NCBI GenBank assembly: GCA_903892515.1
Contig: CAITIS010000079.1
Coordinates: 121,975-185,974 of the forward strand
Origin: an uncultured Planctomycetota bacterium
Lineage (GTDB): Bacteria > Planctomycetota > Phycisphaerae > SM23-33
Direction: 5' to 3'
DNA: 64,000 nt
Shown: positions 27,249 to 35,060 of the stretch, one piece after another
How the letters are laid out: each line of letters begins with the position of its first letter
Numbering within the stretch: the first letter of the stretch is position 1
The notes under the pieces: generated by a model
The model's database searches: none
Told to the model about the DNA's origin: nothing
What the model saw: only the letters and a program-made list of their open reading frames with translations
Made by a program: the position numbers and the translations under genes

Positions 27249-27277
27249 TTGCACAAACTGCGGCCCTGCCGTATGCT
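27249..27277 (+). promoter_or_regulatory. promoter for efp
   Basis: TTGCAC (27249-27254), a 17-base spacer and TATGCT (27272-27277) form a sigma-70-like promoter. The predicted start is about 18 bases before the efp ATG, and AGGAG lies at 27291-27295. Confidence 0.6.
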
Positions 27278-27301
27278 GGCTTTTCTTTTCAGGAGTTGAC
27301 G

Positions 27302-27865
27302 ATGGGCGTGAAAGCAATTGACCTGCGTCGCGGCATGGCCGTGAGTATGAAGAACGGCATTTGGATCGTGGTGGACAATCAGAAGGTGGCCAAGGGAAAC
27401 TGGCGCAGCTACCAGGTGATCCAGCTCAAGAACCTCACTACCGGCCAGTCGATCGAAGACCGGTTCCGCGTGGACGAGCAGTTCGAGCAGGCCATTCTCG
27501 AACACAAGGAGATGGAGTACATCTTCTCCGAAGGCGCCACGCATGTGCTGATGGACCCGACCAATTACGAGCAGGTTCCCATCCCAGCCGAGCTCATTGG
27601 CGACGCCAAGGTCTACCTCATGCCCAATATTCCGGTGGTGGTCGCCTTTGTTAATGGCAAGCCCGTCACGGCCGAACTGCCCAACACGGTTGAACTGGTC
27701 GTCAAGGACACCCCGCCGGAAGTCAAGGGCGCCACGGCCACCAACGTCATGAAAGAAGCCATGTGCGAAGGCGGAGCCAAAGTCAAAGTGCCGGCCTTCG
27801 TTATCATCGGCACCAAGATCAAGGTCGACACCCGCACCGGCGAATACCTGGGCCGGGCGCAGTAA
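27302..27865 (+). CDS. efp: elongation factor P
   Basis: A 187-residue EF-P, which binds the ribosome to relieve stalling at polyproline. The three beta-barrel domains are in order, with the OB-type C-terminus ending IGTKIKVDTRTGEYLGRA. The tip loop that normally carries the modified lysine or arginine reads KVAKGNWRSY. Aligning it with E. coli by eye puts asparagine (Asn33) at the place of Lys34. AGGAG lies seven bases before the ATG at 27302. No modification gene (EpmA/B, EarP, YmfI) is in the window. Confidence 0.95.
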   Translation: MGVKAIDLRRGMAVSMKNGIWIVVDNQKVAKGNWRSYQVIQLKNLTTGQSIEDRFRVDEQFEQAILEHKEMEYIFSEGATHVLMDPTNYEQVPIPAELIGDAKVYLMPNIPVVVAFVNGKPVTAELPNTVELVVKDTPPEVKGATATNVMKEAMCEGGAKVKVPAFVIIGTKIKVDTRTGEYLGRAQ

Positions 27866-27980
27866 CAGGAACCTTATGATTTGCGATTGCTGATTGGCAG
27901 GCTCCAATCATCAATCGCAAGTCCGCAATCGGCAATCTTTCGCACCCCTGCCGTTTTAACGCTTCAGCGAGGAGCTCTTC

Positions 27981-28886
27981 TTGTCCATGCCGCTGCTGAT
28001 GCTGGTCGCCTTTCTAGCAGGGAGCGGCTTTTCGCTGATCGGCTTGTCGTATCGCTTCGGCCAATCCAGGCAGATCGCCCCTATCCACATCGGCGTGGTG
28101 CTGTGCGCGGTCGCGACCGGTTGGTTCACCTGGCGAACCTGGGGCATGAGCCTTTCTTCGGTCCCGGCGATCATATGGATTCTGGCCATTGCCAACGGCG
28201 CGATCCAGTACGTCGTGTTCCGGTTCCTGGCCAGCCTCCTGAACAAGGGCCCGCTCTCGCCGCCGTGGTGCATGAGCAACCTCTGGTTCCTGCCCGTGGT
28301 GGTGTACTCGTGGTTGCTGTGGCATGAGCCGCTGGGAACGTGGCAACTGGCGGCGATCGCTTCGGCCATCGTCTGCGTACTCTTTGCGTCGCGGGCGCAA
28401 ACGCCCCAGCAGGGCAGTGCGCGATCCATCAAGGCCAGCCCGCTGATCTACGGCCTGCTGCTTGTTGGCCTGCTCGTGTCCAACGGCGTCTTGAGCACTA
28501 CGGTCAAGGATCTGGGTTGCCGCCATCTGGGTCCCTCCGATCCACGCACGCTCAGGGACGTCTACGAGGGCGCCTACTTCCTGATCTTCTACGCCTCCAT
28601 GGGCGCGTTCTTGCTTGGCGGAGTGTTGGTGAGCCGCTGCTACCCGCCCCGCCTGGGCCTGACGGTCGTGCTGGGGTTGGCTGCCTCGGCCGGTTCGGTG
28701 GTGGGAATGAGCGCCCTGGCCGCCTGCTCGCCCTACCCCTCGGCCGTGTGGTCTACTGTCGCGGGCATGTCAGGCATCGCGCTCACGTCCATTCTGTCGG
28801 TGGTCCTGTTTGGCGAGAAGCCGGGGCTGGCCTGGGCAGGGATGCTGGCCTTCGCGCTGCTGTCGGTAGTGCTGAACGCCATGTGA
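27981..28886 (+). CDS. EamA/DMT-like membrane transporter
   Basis: A 301-residue membrane protein with about ten hydrophobic segments in two halves, as in drug/metabolite transporters (EamA). The second half is clearer, ending WAGMLAFALLSVVLNAM. The start at TTG 27981 has GAGGAG six bases upstream; ATG two codons later is possible but is 12 bases from the box. The region between the halves holds a hydrophilic stretch (ASRAQTPQQGSARS). The substrate is unknown. It lies 116 bases after efp, with no sign of a functional link. Confidence 0.75.
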   Translation: MSMPLLMLVAFLAGSGFSLIGLSYRFGQSRQIAPIHIGVVLCAVATGWFTWRTWGMSLSSVPAIIWILAIANGAIQYVVFRFLASLLNKGPLSPPWCMSNLWFLPVVVYSWLLWHEPLGTWQLAAIASAIVCVLFASRAQTPQQGSARSIKASPLIYGLLLVGLLVSNGVLSTTVKDLGCRHLGPSDPRTLRDVYEGAYFLIFYASMGAFLLGGVLVSRCYPPRLGLTVVLGLAASAGSVVGMSALAACSPYPSAVWSTVAGMSGIALTSILSVVLFGEKPGLAWAGMLAFALLSVVLNAM

Positions 28887-29211
28887 GTCCGCGGCGGGGT
28901 TCGTAATATTCACTTTCTTAAGTCGCTATTGCGCAGAAATTTGCAACTCAAGCCCGGGCTTGACTGAGCCGATCTGGCCCATGACACGTAGAATCGGTAG
29001 GACTATGTGTAAGATCGGAGTTGCACGTGGCTTATCGACGAAAAACTGGCAGGCGAGCCAGGGCCGCGCCAAGACACAGTGGCTCGCCGCATCGCTCGAA
29101 ATGGCGCGACTGGCTGGAACAATCTTCTCTGTACGGCCGGAGTCGTTTCTTGGATAATTACGCTCCGCGGGGCGAGGATGAACATACTCAGCCCACCGGG
29201 ACAGACGACGA
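28887..29211. other. intergenic region upstream of a hypothetical gene
   Basis: Nothing specific was recognised. A TTGACT word at about 28958 might be a -35, but no matching -10 at a standard distance was found. GC content is a little lower than average in the first half. Confidence 0.4.
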
Positions 29212-30840
29212 ATGAAATATGCAATCTCAGCGGTCGTGATGGCCTTGGCAGCTTCGGCATGGGCACAGGTTCAGCCTACCGGCGCCGGCAGGGCTTTGGA
29301 CGCCAACAATCTGTTGGGCGGCGGCGGCTGGAATAGCGTGCGCTTGGCCGAGCCGCTGTTTGACTCCAATCGAATCGTCAACGGCCAGATTACCGCTGGG
29401 AAGAGTTTCCGCAGCGATGTCGGCTACCGGCCCGCCGATGAACTTCGCTTGAATCTGCCCAGCCGACCGATGGAGAACTTTGTCCGCGACTCAGCCGGGC
29501 TGCCGCAGGTCATGTCCGGCGTGCCGACGTACGAAGCGACCCCCTACCTCCGCCCCAGCAGCACGATACTGTCGCCGGCGGCCATGGCGGCGGGCTTGGG
29601 TTCTCCTGGCACGTCCATGCCGCCCGTCACCTACACCGGCATTCCGCCCGTCCAGGAGTTGGTCACACAGACGCTCAAGAGTTACCAGCAGGGTATGGCC
29701 ACGAATGTGCCAATGCTGCCGGATATGCAACTGGTCAGCCCCGATTACGCGCACACAATGCCCGAGTTGCCCTCAAACGAAAACTACCTCCGCCCGCCGA
29801 CCAGCACGCTATTTGGCGTAATGGCCAAACCCGATCGCGAGAAGTTGTCGGCCGACTTGGGCGGCATCATCGACCTGAGCCAGACCGCGCGCATGGACTC
29901 TCAGTGGGACATGAATCGTGACGCAGCCGAGCGCGGCAAGGGCGATCGCGGCAAGACCGACGCTGAGAGGGCCGCCGAGACGGCTCGCAACAAGCAGCCC
30001 AAAGATCAGCCTCTGGACAAGAACCATCTGCCGGCGCCAGGCCAGGATGTCTTCGTGGACATGATGATGCTGATGCAGAAGAACGCCGCCAACGCCGTGC
30101 CCATGTTGCCGCAGGAGGCCGAGCCGGCCCGACGAACCGAGCCAGCGCCCAAGCCTGCCGAAAAGAAAGACGAATTTGAAGAGCAGCGTCAACGGGACGA
30201 GGCCGCACGCAGGGCCGCTGCAGCAGCCAAAGCAGATAGGGCGCAGGCCGCCGCCGCCACCGAGGCCATCGACGGGCAGGTCGTCATTCACCGCTTGGCC
30301 GGCATGGGCCGGGACCGCTACAACACGGTGCTGATGCTAGGCCAGCAGGCCCTTAACCAGGGCGAGTATTACCGTGCGGGCGGCTACTTTGACAACGCCG
30401 TCGCCGCCAGCGGCGGCAACCCGCTGGGGTATCTGGGCGGCGGCTTGGCCATGTTCGGGGCGCAGGAACCGATGAGCGCATCGCTGCGGATTCGAGCGGC
30501 CATGCAGGTCTTCCCGCCGCTGATGCAGACCATGGTGGATGTCGAGGGCCTGCTCGGCGAGCGCGTCGTGACGGTTCGCATGGGGCAACTGCACACTCAG
30601 ATGGAGCAGGTCAAAGCCGAGCCGGCCCTGCTGTTCCTTGACGCATTCCTCCGGGCCAATACGTTCGACACCATGGCCGCCGCCGATCAGGCCGCCAAGC
30701 TGCTGGAGATATCCGACGACCCCGTGCACAGGGCGTACGCCCACGTGCTGCTCCGCCGGGCCGGGCGCGAGACTGCCAACCAGCCCCCGGCCACTCCGGC
30801 CGCCCTGCCGCCGTCGCTGGCGCCGACCACCCAGCCGTAA
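29212..30840 (+). CDS. secreted protein with Ala/Gln-rich linker and TPR-like tail; unknown function
   Basis: A 542-residue protein with a signal peptide ending near SAWAQVQ. The first half is low-hydrophobicity and rich in Pro, Leu and Thr, with several P-x-x-x-x-Y repeats (for example VPTYEATPYLRPSSTILSP). A charged Glu/Arg/Ala-rich stretch (about residues 320-350) looks like a coiled-coil linker. The last about 170 residues have TPR-like helices (LGQQALNQGEYYRAGGYFDN). It ends in a proline-rich tail. I do not recognise the family. It ends 31 bases before the riboswitch promoter, so it is not part of the riboswitch unit. Confidence 0.6.
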   Translation: MKYAISAVVMALAASAWAQVQPTGAGRALDANNLLGGGGWNSVRLAEPLFDSNRIVNGQITAGKSFRSDVGYRPADELRLNLPSRPMENFVRDSAGLPQVMSGVPTYEATPYLRPSSTILSPAAMAAGLGSPGTSMPPVTYTGIPPVQELVTQTLKSYQQGMATNVPMLPDMQLVSPDYAHTMPELPSNENYLRPPTSTLFGVMAKPDREKLSADLGGIIDLSQTARMDSQWDMNRDAAERGKGDRGKTDAERAAETARNKQPKDQPLDKNHLPAPGQDVFVDMMMLMQKNAANAVPMLPQEAEPARRTEPAPKPAEKKDEFEEQRQRDEAARRAAAAAKADRAQAAAATEAIDGQVVIHRLAGMGRDRYNTVLMLGQQALNQGEYYRAGGYFDNAVAASGGNPLGYLGGGLAMFGAQEPMSASLRIRAAMQVFPPLMQTMVDVEGLLGERVVTVRMGQLHTQMEQVKAEPALLFLDAFLRANTFDTMAAADQAAKLLEISDDPVHRAYAHVLLRRAGRETANQPPATPAALPPSLAPTTQP

Positions 30841-30871
30841 CAGATTCCGGCCAATATTCGCCCGCATTCTC

Positions 30872-30901
30872 TTGACAAGCTCGCGCTGCGCCTTCTACAG
30901 T
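30872..30901 (+). promoter_or_regulatory. promoter of the riboswitch-controlled unit
   Basis: TTGACA (30872-30877), an 18-base spacer and TACAGT (30896-30901). Transcription would start near 30908, exactly where the riboswitch P1 stem begins. Confidence 0.65.
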
Positions 30902-30908
30902 AACTCCC

Positions 30909-31072
30909 GTTGCAGGTGTTCCGGGAAGCCGGAACAAAAGGGAAGGCCGTGAGAATCGGCCGCGGACGCGCCGCTGTAACCGGTGACGACCGCCGCATGT
31001 TGCCACTGCCCCAGTTGGGGTGGGAAGGCGCGGTGGAAGAGTGACCCGGAAGCCAGAAGACCTGCCTGCGAC
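30909..31072 (+). promoter_or_regulatory. cobalamin (B12) riboswitch
   Basis: A cobalamin riboswitch aptamer. The conserved B12 box AAGCCAGAAGACCTGCCT lies near 31050-31067. The closing P1 stem pairs GTTGCAGG (30909-30916) with CCTGCGAC (31065-31072), and the core words GGGAAGGC, GTGAGAATC and GCTGTAACC are present in family order. Such elements bind adenosyl- or methylcobalamin and usually switch off B12 uptake or synthesis genes. Here an intrinsic terminator lies downstream, suggesting transcriptional control of the surface-protein pair. Confidence 0.93.
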
Positions 31073-31143
31073 AAACTGGTTCCGTCCTCGCGTATATGGG
31101 ACGTCCGGGCACAGGCAGCGGTCCATCGACCCCTGGCGCTATT

Positions 31144-31182
31144 GCCACCCGGCCTCCTCGCGAGAGTCGGGTGGCTTTTTTT
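31144..31182 (+). terminator. expression-platform terminator of the riboswitch
   Basis: A GCCACCCG/CGGGTGGC stem (31144-31151 with 31168-31175) is followed by seven T residues. It lies between the aptamer and the first ATG (31226), the usual place for a B12-controlled attenuator. The alternative antiterminator pairing was not resolved by eye. Confidence 0.88.
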
Positions 31183-31225
31183 ATGGGGTCGTGGAGCCCC
31201 GCGCGAATCGGGGCAGGAGGAGGCC

Positions 31226-32239
31226 ATGATGGGCCTGCGTGCTATCGTTGTTTGTGTCGTCGCGTCGATTCTCTCGTTCGCATCTCTGTGCCAAGCGGCA
31301 GCGCCGGGGTTCGCCTCGTCGGGCCAGCAAGGCGTCGCCGCCGGAACGGCCGCCCTGGCCTACGCCCCTGACGGCACACTGTACCTGGGGCAAAACGACG
31401 GCCCGATCACCGTCATTTCTCCCACCGGCCAGCGGAGCCAGCTCGACGTGTCGGGCGCCACGCTGCACAGCATCGGCGGCATGATGGTCGCCAACGGCCA
31501 GTTGTACGTCACTGACAACAAAGGCTGGGGCGACGGCCTGGGCGATCTGTACGCCATCAATCCAGCCACTGGCCTGGCCACGACGGTACTCAGCGGCGTG
31601 GACGCCATCACGGATGTGGCCGTGGCGCCCGATGGCCGCATCTACGTCACCGACGCCGCCGGGATCAACTACGATACCGGCGCTCCCATCGGCAAGCTGT
31701 GGGAAGTGGCGTACGACTCGGCATCGAGCAGCTATCTCAGCCGGACGATCGTCGATGGCCTGTACTATATGGCGGGCGTCGGCATCGACCACTCCGGCAA
31801 CGTGATCTTCCAGCAGGCCAACGGCTCGTTCGCCGGCGAGGTCTACCGCCTCGACGTCAGCCACAACGGCAGCCTCGTCAGCTATGGCACACCGGTCCTG
31901 CTGGCGGGCGGCCTGTCGGCGTCATTTGACATGATTATGGATGCACAAGACGACATATTCGTCAGCGGCGTCGGCGGCGTGTTTGAATTGAACCGCGACG
32001 GCGCGGGCGGCTTCACCGGCTCGGCCTGGGCCTTGGACGGCGCGGACTACACCACCAGTCTGGCTTTCCTGAACGGCAGCGTGCCCTTTGGCCCCTTCGC
32101 CGGCGACGACAGCGGCAAGCTGACGTACATCGCGGGATATAACAGCCCCAACATCGTGACGGTGACGGCCTTGCCCGAACCGGCCAGCCTGGTGCTGCTG
32201 GCAAGCGGGCTGCTGGGGTTGGTGACGCGTCGGCGGTAG
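31226..32239 (+). CDS. beta-propeller-like PEP-CTERM surface protein under B12 control
   Basis: A 337-residue secreted protein. GCAGGAGGAGG precedes the ATG at 31226 and a signal peptide ends near LCQAAA. The body repeats strand groups typical of a YncE/NHL/SMP-30-type propeller: LAYAPDGTLYLGQN, MMVANGQLYVTDN, VAVAPDGRIYVTDA, VGIDHSGNVIFQQA and MIMDAQDDIFVSG. It ends with LPEPASLVLLAS and an RRR tail, a PEP-CTERM sorting tag. From knowledge of Bacteroides, beta-propeller BtuG lipoproteins capture B12 at the cell surface; this protein is in the same position in a B12-regulated unit, with a different anchor. B12 binding is inference. Confidence 0.82.
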   Translation: MMGLRAIVVCVVASILSFASLCQAAAPGFASSGQQGVAAGTAALAYAPDGTLYLGQNDGPITVISPTGQRSQLDVSGATLHSIGGMMVANGQLYVTDNKGWGDGLGDLYAINPATGLATTVLSGVDAITDVAVAPDGRIYVTDAAGINYDTGAPIGKLWEVAYDSASSSYLSRTIVDGLYYMAGVGIDHSGNVIFQQANGSFAGEVYRLDVSHNGSLVSYGTPVLLAGGLSASFDMIMDAQDDIFVSGVGGVFELNRDGAGGFTGSAWALDGADYTTSLAFLNGSVPFGPFAGDDSGKLTYIAGYNSPNIVTVTALPEPASLVLLASGLLGLVTRRR

Positions 32240-32399
32240 CAGCAGGTCGGTGCAACTGTGAATACTTCCGGGACCACAAAGGCACAAAGATTGTCACCAA
32301 GGCGCACAAGATGTGGAAGGAACGGCATTCGCTGGATACTCCGCTCTCTGTTCGCTGCGTGCAGCTCTTCGTGACCTTTGTGGTTCCAAAGGAACTCGT
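32240..32399. repeat. short intergenic region with an ACCACAAAGGCACAAAG-type inverted repeat
   Basis: GGGACCACAAAGGCACAAAG (from about 32271) and CGTGACCTTTGTGGTTCC (from about 32369) are inverted copies. They may form a hairpin in the mRNA between the two PEP-CTERM genes. Confidence 0.55.
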
Positions 32400-33389
32400 A
32401 TGAAGAACATCTTACTCGTGCTCCTGGTGGCCGGGCTGTGCCAAGAGGCGTGGGGCCAGAGCCACTTCTTCGGCTCTCGGGTGGCTCGCTACAGCCCCGG
32501 CGTGGGCAACGCCCTGTTTGCCGACGCCACCAAGTCGCTGGGCGGCCCCACCGGCGGAGGCTACAGCAACGGCAGCACCGATGTCGTGACGCTGGGCGTG
32601 CAGGGCGAACTGGTGCTGGGCTTTACCGGCGGGCAGTACCTCGCCGACGGGCCGGGGAAGGACTTGATCGTCTTTGAGAACGCCTTTGGCGCCGCCTCGG
32701 CCCGCTTCGCCGAACTCGTGCGCGTGGGCGTTTCGACCAACGGGACGGACTTCGCGTTCTTCCCCTGCTGGTGCGGCATCACGCAACCGGTGGAGTCCTA
32801 CCAGCCCATTGATTCGAGCAAGGTCAGCGGTTTTGCCGGCGTGGGCGCGGTCTTCGCCAACACGAGCGGCTCTGGCAACGGCATCGACCCGTACAACCCC
32901 TCGGTGGCCGGCGGCGATGCGTTCGACCTGTCGGGCCTGGCCAGTAACCCGCTGGTGCTGTCGGGCAAGGTGCAGTTATCGAACATCCGCTACGTGCTGA
33001 TGAAAGACGTGCTGGGCGATGGCTCGGAACTAGACAGCTCCGGCAACAAGATCTACGACCCGACCGGCAACATGGACCCGCCCTACAACAACGCGATGAG
33101 TGCCGACATCGACGCCATCAGCATCGTCAATGGCCAGACGGCCATCGCCGGCGATGTCAACGGCGACGGCACGGTCACCTTCAGAGACTACATCGTCCTG
33201 GAAAGCAACTTCGGCAAGAGCAACATGGATTGGTGGAGCGGCGACCTGAACGGCGACGGCGTCGTCAACTTCAAGGACTATGTCGTCCTGGAAGCGAATT
33301 TCGGCAAGAGCGCCGGCGTTCCCGAGCCGAGCCTGCTGGCGGCAGTTCTGGCGGCGTTTGCCGCACTGCGGCGGAAGAAGCAGCGATAA
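32400..33389 (+). CDS. dockerin-bearing PEP-CTERM surface protein; second gene under the B12 riboswitch
   Basis: A 329-residue secreted protein with a signal peptide ending near EAWGQS. Residues about 25-240 form a domain opening with VARYSPGVGNALFADATKSL and ADGPGKDLIVFENAF. From memory this resembles the 'cell surface protein' domain that accompanies B12-uptake loci in several phyla. Two dockerin-like EF-hands follow near residues 250-300 (GDVNGDGTVTFRDYIVLE and GDLNGDGVVNFKDYVVLE), then a PEPSLLAAV tag and RRKKQR. No separate promoter is seen between it and the propeller gene, so both are probably on the riboswitch transcript. It likely works with the propeller protein. Confidence 0.82.
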   Translation: MKNILLVLLVAGLCQEAWGQSHFFGSRVARYSPGVGNALFADATKSLGGPTGGGYSNGSTDVVTLGVQGELVLGFTGGQYLADGPGKDLIVFENAFGAASARFAELVRVGVSTNGTDFAFFPCWCGITQPVESYQPIDSSKVSGFAGVGAVFANTSGSGNGIDPYNPSVAGGDAFDLSGLASNPLVLSGKVQLSNIRYVLMKDVLGDGSELDSSGNKIYDPTGNMDPPYNNAMSADIDAISIVNGQTAIAGDVNGDGTVTFRDYIVLESNFGKSNMDWWSGDLNGDGVVNFKDYVVLEANFGKSAGVPEPSLLAAVLAAFAALRRKKQR

Positions 33390-33817
33390 TCGTCTTACGG
33401 GCCGGGGTTGGGCATGCCATGAAGCCTGGCCCCGGCCTACCCGTTTGATACAGTGGTAGAGAATGTCTTATTCGATGGAGCGTGGTTGATACAGCGGCGC
33501 AGCGTGCGCCTGCACACGGTATTTGATACAGTGGAACAGTATCTGCCCGCACACAGTGATGAATGATGCGCGTTTGCCCGACATTGCGATTGCCAGGCCC
33601 GAAGGGCCGGAACGATTGTAGCCGGGGGCGTAAGCCCCCGGTTCACCGCCGGAGCCCGTCGAGCCCCGAAGGGGCGGCACATCTGAAATGCACGCCGTCT
33701 TCAGAGCCTTGTGTCGCCCCTTCGGGGCTCTATTCGGCGCAACATCTGTTCCGGGGGCTAACGCCCCCGGCTACAATCGTCGCGCCCCTTCGGGGCTGTC
33801 TCTTGCATAGCTCCTCG
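33390..33817. repeat. repeat-rich region with TTTGATACAGTGG words and rRNA-like GC palindromes
   Basis: Three TTTGATACAGTGG-type words (about 33445, 33486, 33519) are followed by palindromes of two types: GCCGGGGGCGTAAGCCCCCGG (about 33619, with its inverse near 33751) and GCCCCTTCGGGGC (several copies, 33660-33800). A GGGCCGGGGTTGG/CCTGGCCCC hairpin lies just after the upstream stop codon. No gene is likely. Confidence 0.7.
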
Positions 33818-34702
33818 TTGGTCTCCGCCATTCAGGCCTTATGCAGGCGCAGCTCCTCGTTCGTCCCGACCCCTCAGAGATCATTCCGCACGCTCGGATA
33901 TCCACGAGCGTTCACGCTCATCGAGCTGCTCGTCGTTGTGGCCATCATTGCCCTGCTGGTCTCGATGCTGCTGCCATCGCTGAATCGCGCCAAGGAGATC
34001 ACGCGAGCTACGCTGTGCAAGACCAACCTGGCCGGGCTGGTGCGGGCCAATATTCTGTATTCCGGCGACAACGACAGTCACTACGCCCCGGCCGCTAGCG
34101 ACATCTTCACTGACAATCTCCATCGCTGGCACGGCGTGCGGAAAGCCCGGGAACTTCCCTTCGACGCCTCCTTGGGCCCTATGGCCAAGTACCTGGGAAA
34201 CGAGGGCAAGATCAAGCGGTGCCCCACCTTCCGCGAGTTCCGCACCGAAACACGGGACGGCGCCTACGAGACCGGCTCGGGCGGGTACGGCTACTCCGAC
34301 CTGTACATCGGATCGGAGTGTGCCCAATACGGATTTCGCGTCGATAGCCCCGGACTTCTCACCGGAGTCAAGACCGATGGCGTCCGAAACCCCGCCGAGA
34401 CTGTCATGTTCACCGACGCAGCCATGTGCGTAGGCGGCCAGGGCGAGATCGGCTACTACATCGAGGAATCGTTTTGCTACAGCTACTTCAACCTGGACGA
34501 TAAAGGCCAGGTAATTACGGCCCGGCCACGCAAGCCCTCCATCCATTTCCGCCACACCTTCGCCGCCAACGTGGGCTGGTGCGATGGCCACGTGTCCGCC
34601 CGCGACGACTTCTTTTCCGCCAGCGTGTACGGCTCCAACTCGCCGGAAATGCACATCGGCTGGTTCGGGCCCAAGGACAATTCGCTGTTCGACCTGGAGT
34701 GA
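33818..34702 (+). CDS. second pseudopilin-like protein with H-X9-DG motif
   Basis: The core protein, from [13 protein letters not shown] onward, is about 265 residues; it has the prepilin cleavage region (PRAFTLIEL, with Ala rather than Gly at -1), a hydrophobic helix and H-X9-DG ([13 protein letters not shown]). The start is uncertain. No ATG lies in frame near the leader; TTG at 33818 (or 33803) would give a leader of about 30 residues, and neither has a ribosome-binding site. The upstream open frame translates the palindromic repeats. It may be a gene whose true start was displaced by repeats. Confidence 0.6.
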   Translation: MVSAIQALCRRSSSFVPTPQRSFRTLGYPRAFTLIELLVVVAIIALLVSMLLPSLNRAKEITRATLCKTNLAGLVRANILYSGDNDSHYAPAASDIFTDNLHRWHGVRKARELPFDASLGPMAKYLGNEGKIKRCPTFREFRTETRDGAYETGSGGYGYSDLYIGSECAQYGFRVDSPGLLTGVKTDGVRNPAETVMFTDAAMCVGGQGEIGYYIEESFCYSYFNLDDKGQVITARPRKPSIHFRHTFAANVGWCDGHVSARDDFFSASVYGSNSPEMHIGWFGPKDNSLFDLE

Positions 34703-35024
34703 GGCAAGCCCAGAGTTAGCAGGGATGCAGGGGATTCAGGGGATAATGCATTTGGTAACTACCTCAAAAGCCGATTCACCGCAGAGGCCGCAAAGACCGC
34801 GAAGCTGAAATGTTTCAGAAAAGCTTCTCTCTGCGTTCTTCGCGGCCTCTGCGGTGAGTTCTGAGATAGTCTTTCACCATTTGCCAGAAAACTACTCCAG
34901 CGGCAGCCCGAAGCTCCATTGTTCACATCGCTGTTGCTACATTTGCCGTCATGTATTACTAATATCTTATCCCATGAATCCCCTGCATCCCTGCTGGATT
35001 TGTCTTCGCTTGGGCCCGAGAGTC
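34703..35024. repeat. nested palindromic element upstream of the UroD-like gene
   Basis: Outer arms AGCAGGGATGCAGGGGATTC (34718-34745) and its inverse (34968-34995) match at 27 of 28 positions. Inner arms TCACCGCAGAGGCCGC (34776-34791) and GCGGCCTCTGCGGTGA (34842-34857) are a perfect 16-bp pair. Other copies of the outer word lie at 385 and 3189, and of the inner type near 62160. Confidence 0.8.
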
Positions 35025-35053
35025 TTGGCATTTCCCGGTTCTCCGCATATCTT
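35025..35053 (+). promoter_or_regulatory. promoter close to the UroD-like start (possibly leaderless)
   Basis: TTGGCA (35025-35030), a 17-base spacer and TATCTT (35048-35053). The predicted start falls within about a base or two of the ATG at 35061, and no ribosome-binding site is visible, so the mRNA may be leaderless. Confidence 0.35.
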
Positions 35054-35060
35054 ATTTGCC

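Noticed and set aside
34718..34995. insertion sequence
   Set aside because: The inverted arms fit, but no transposase is encoded and there is no target duplication that I can see.
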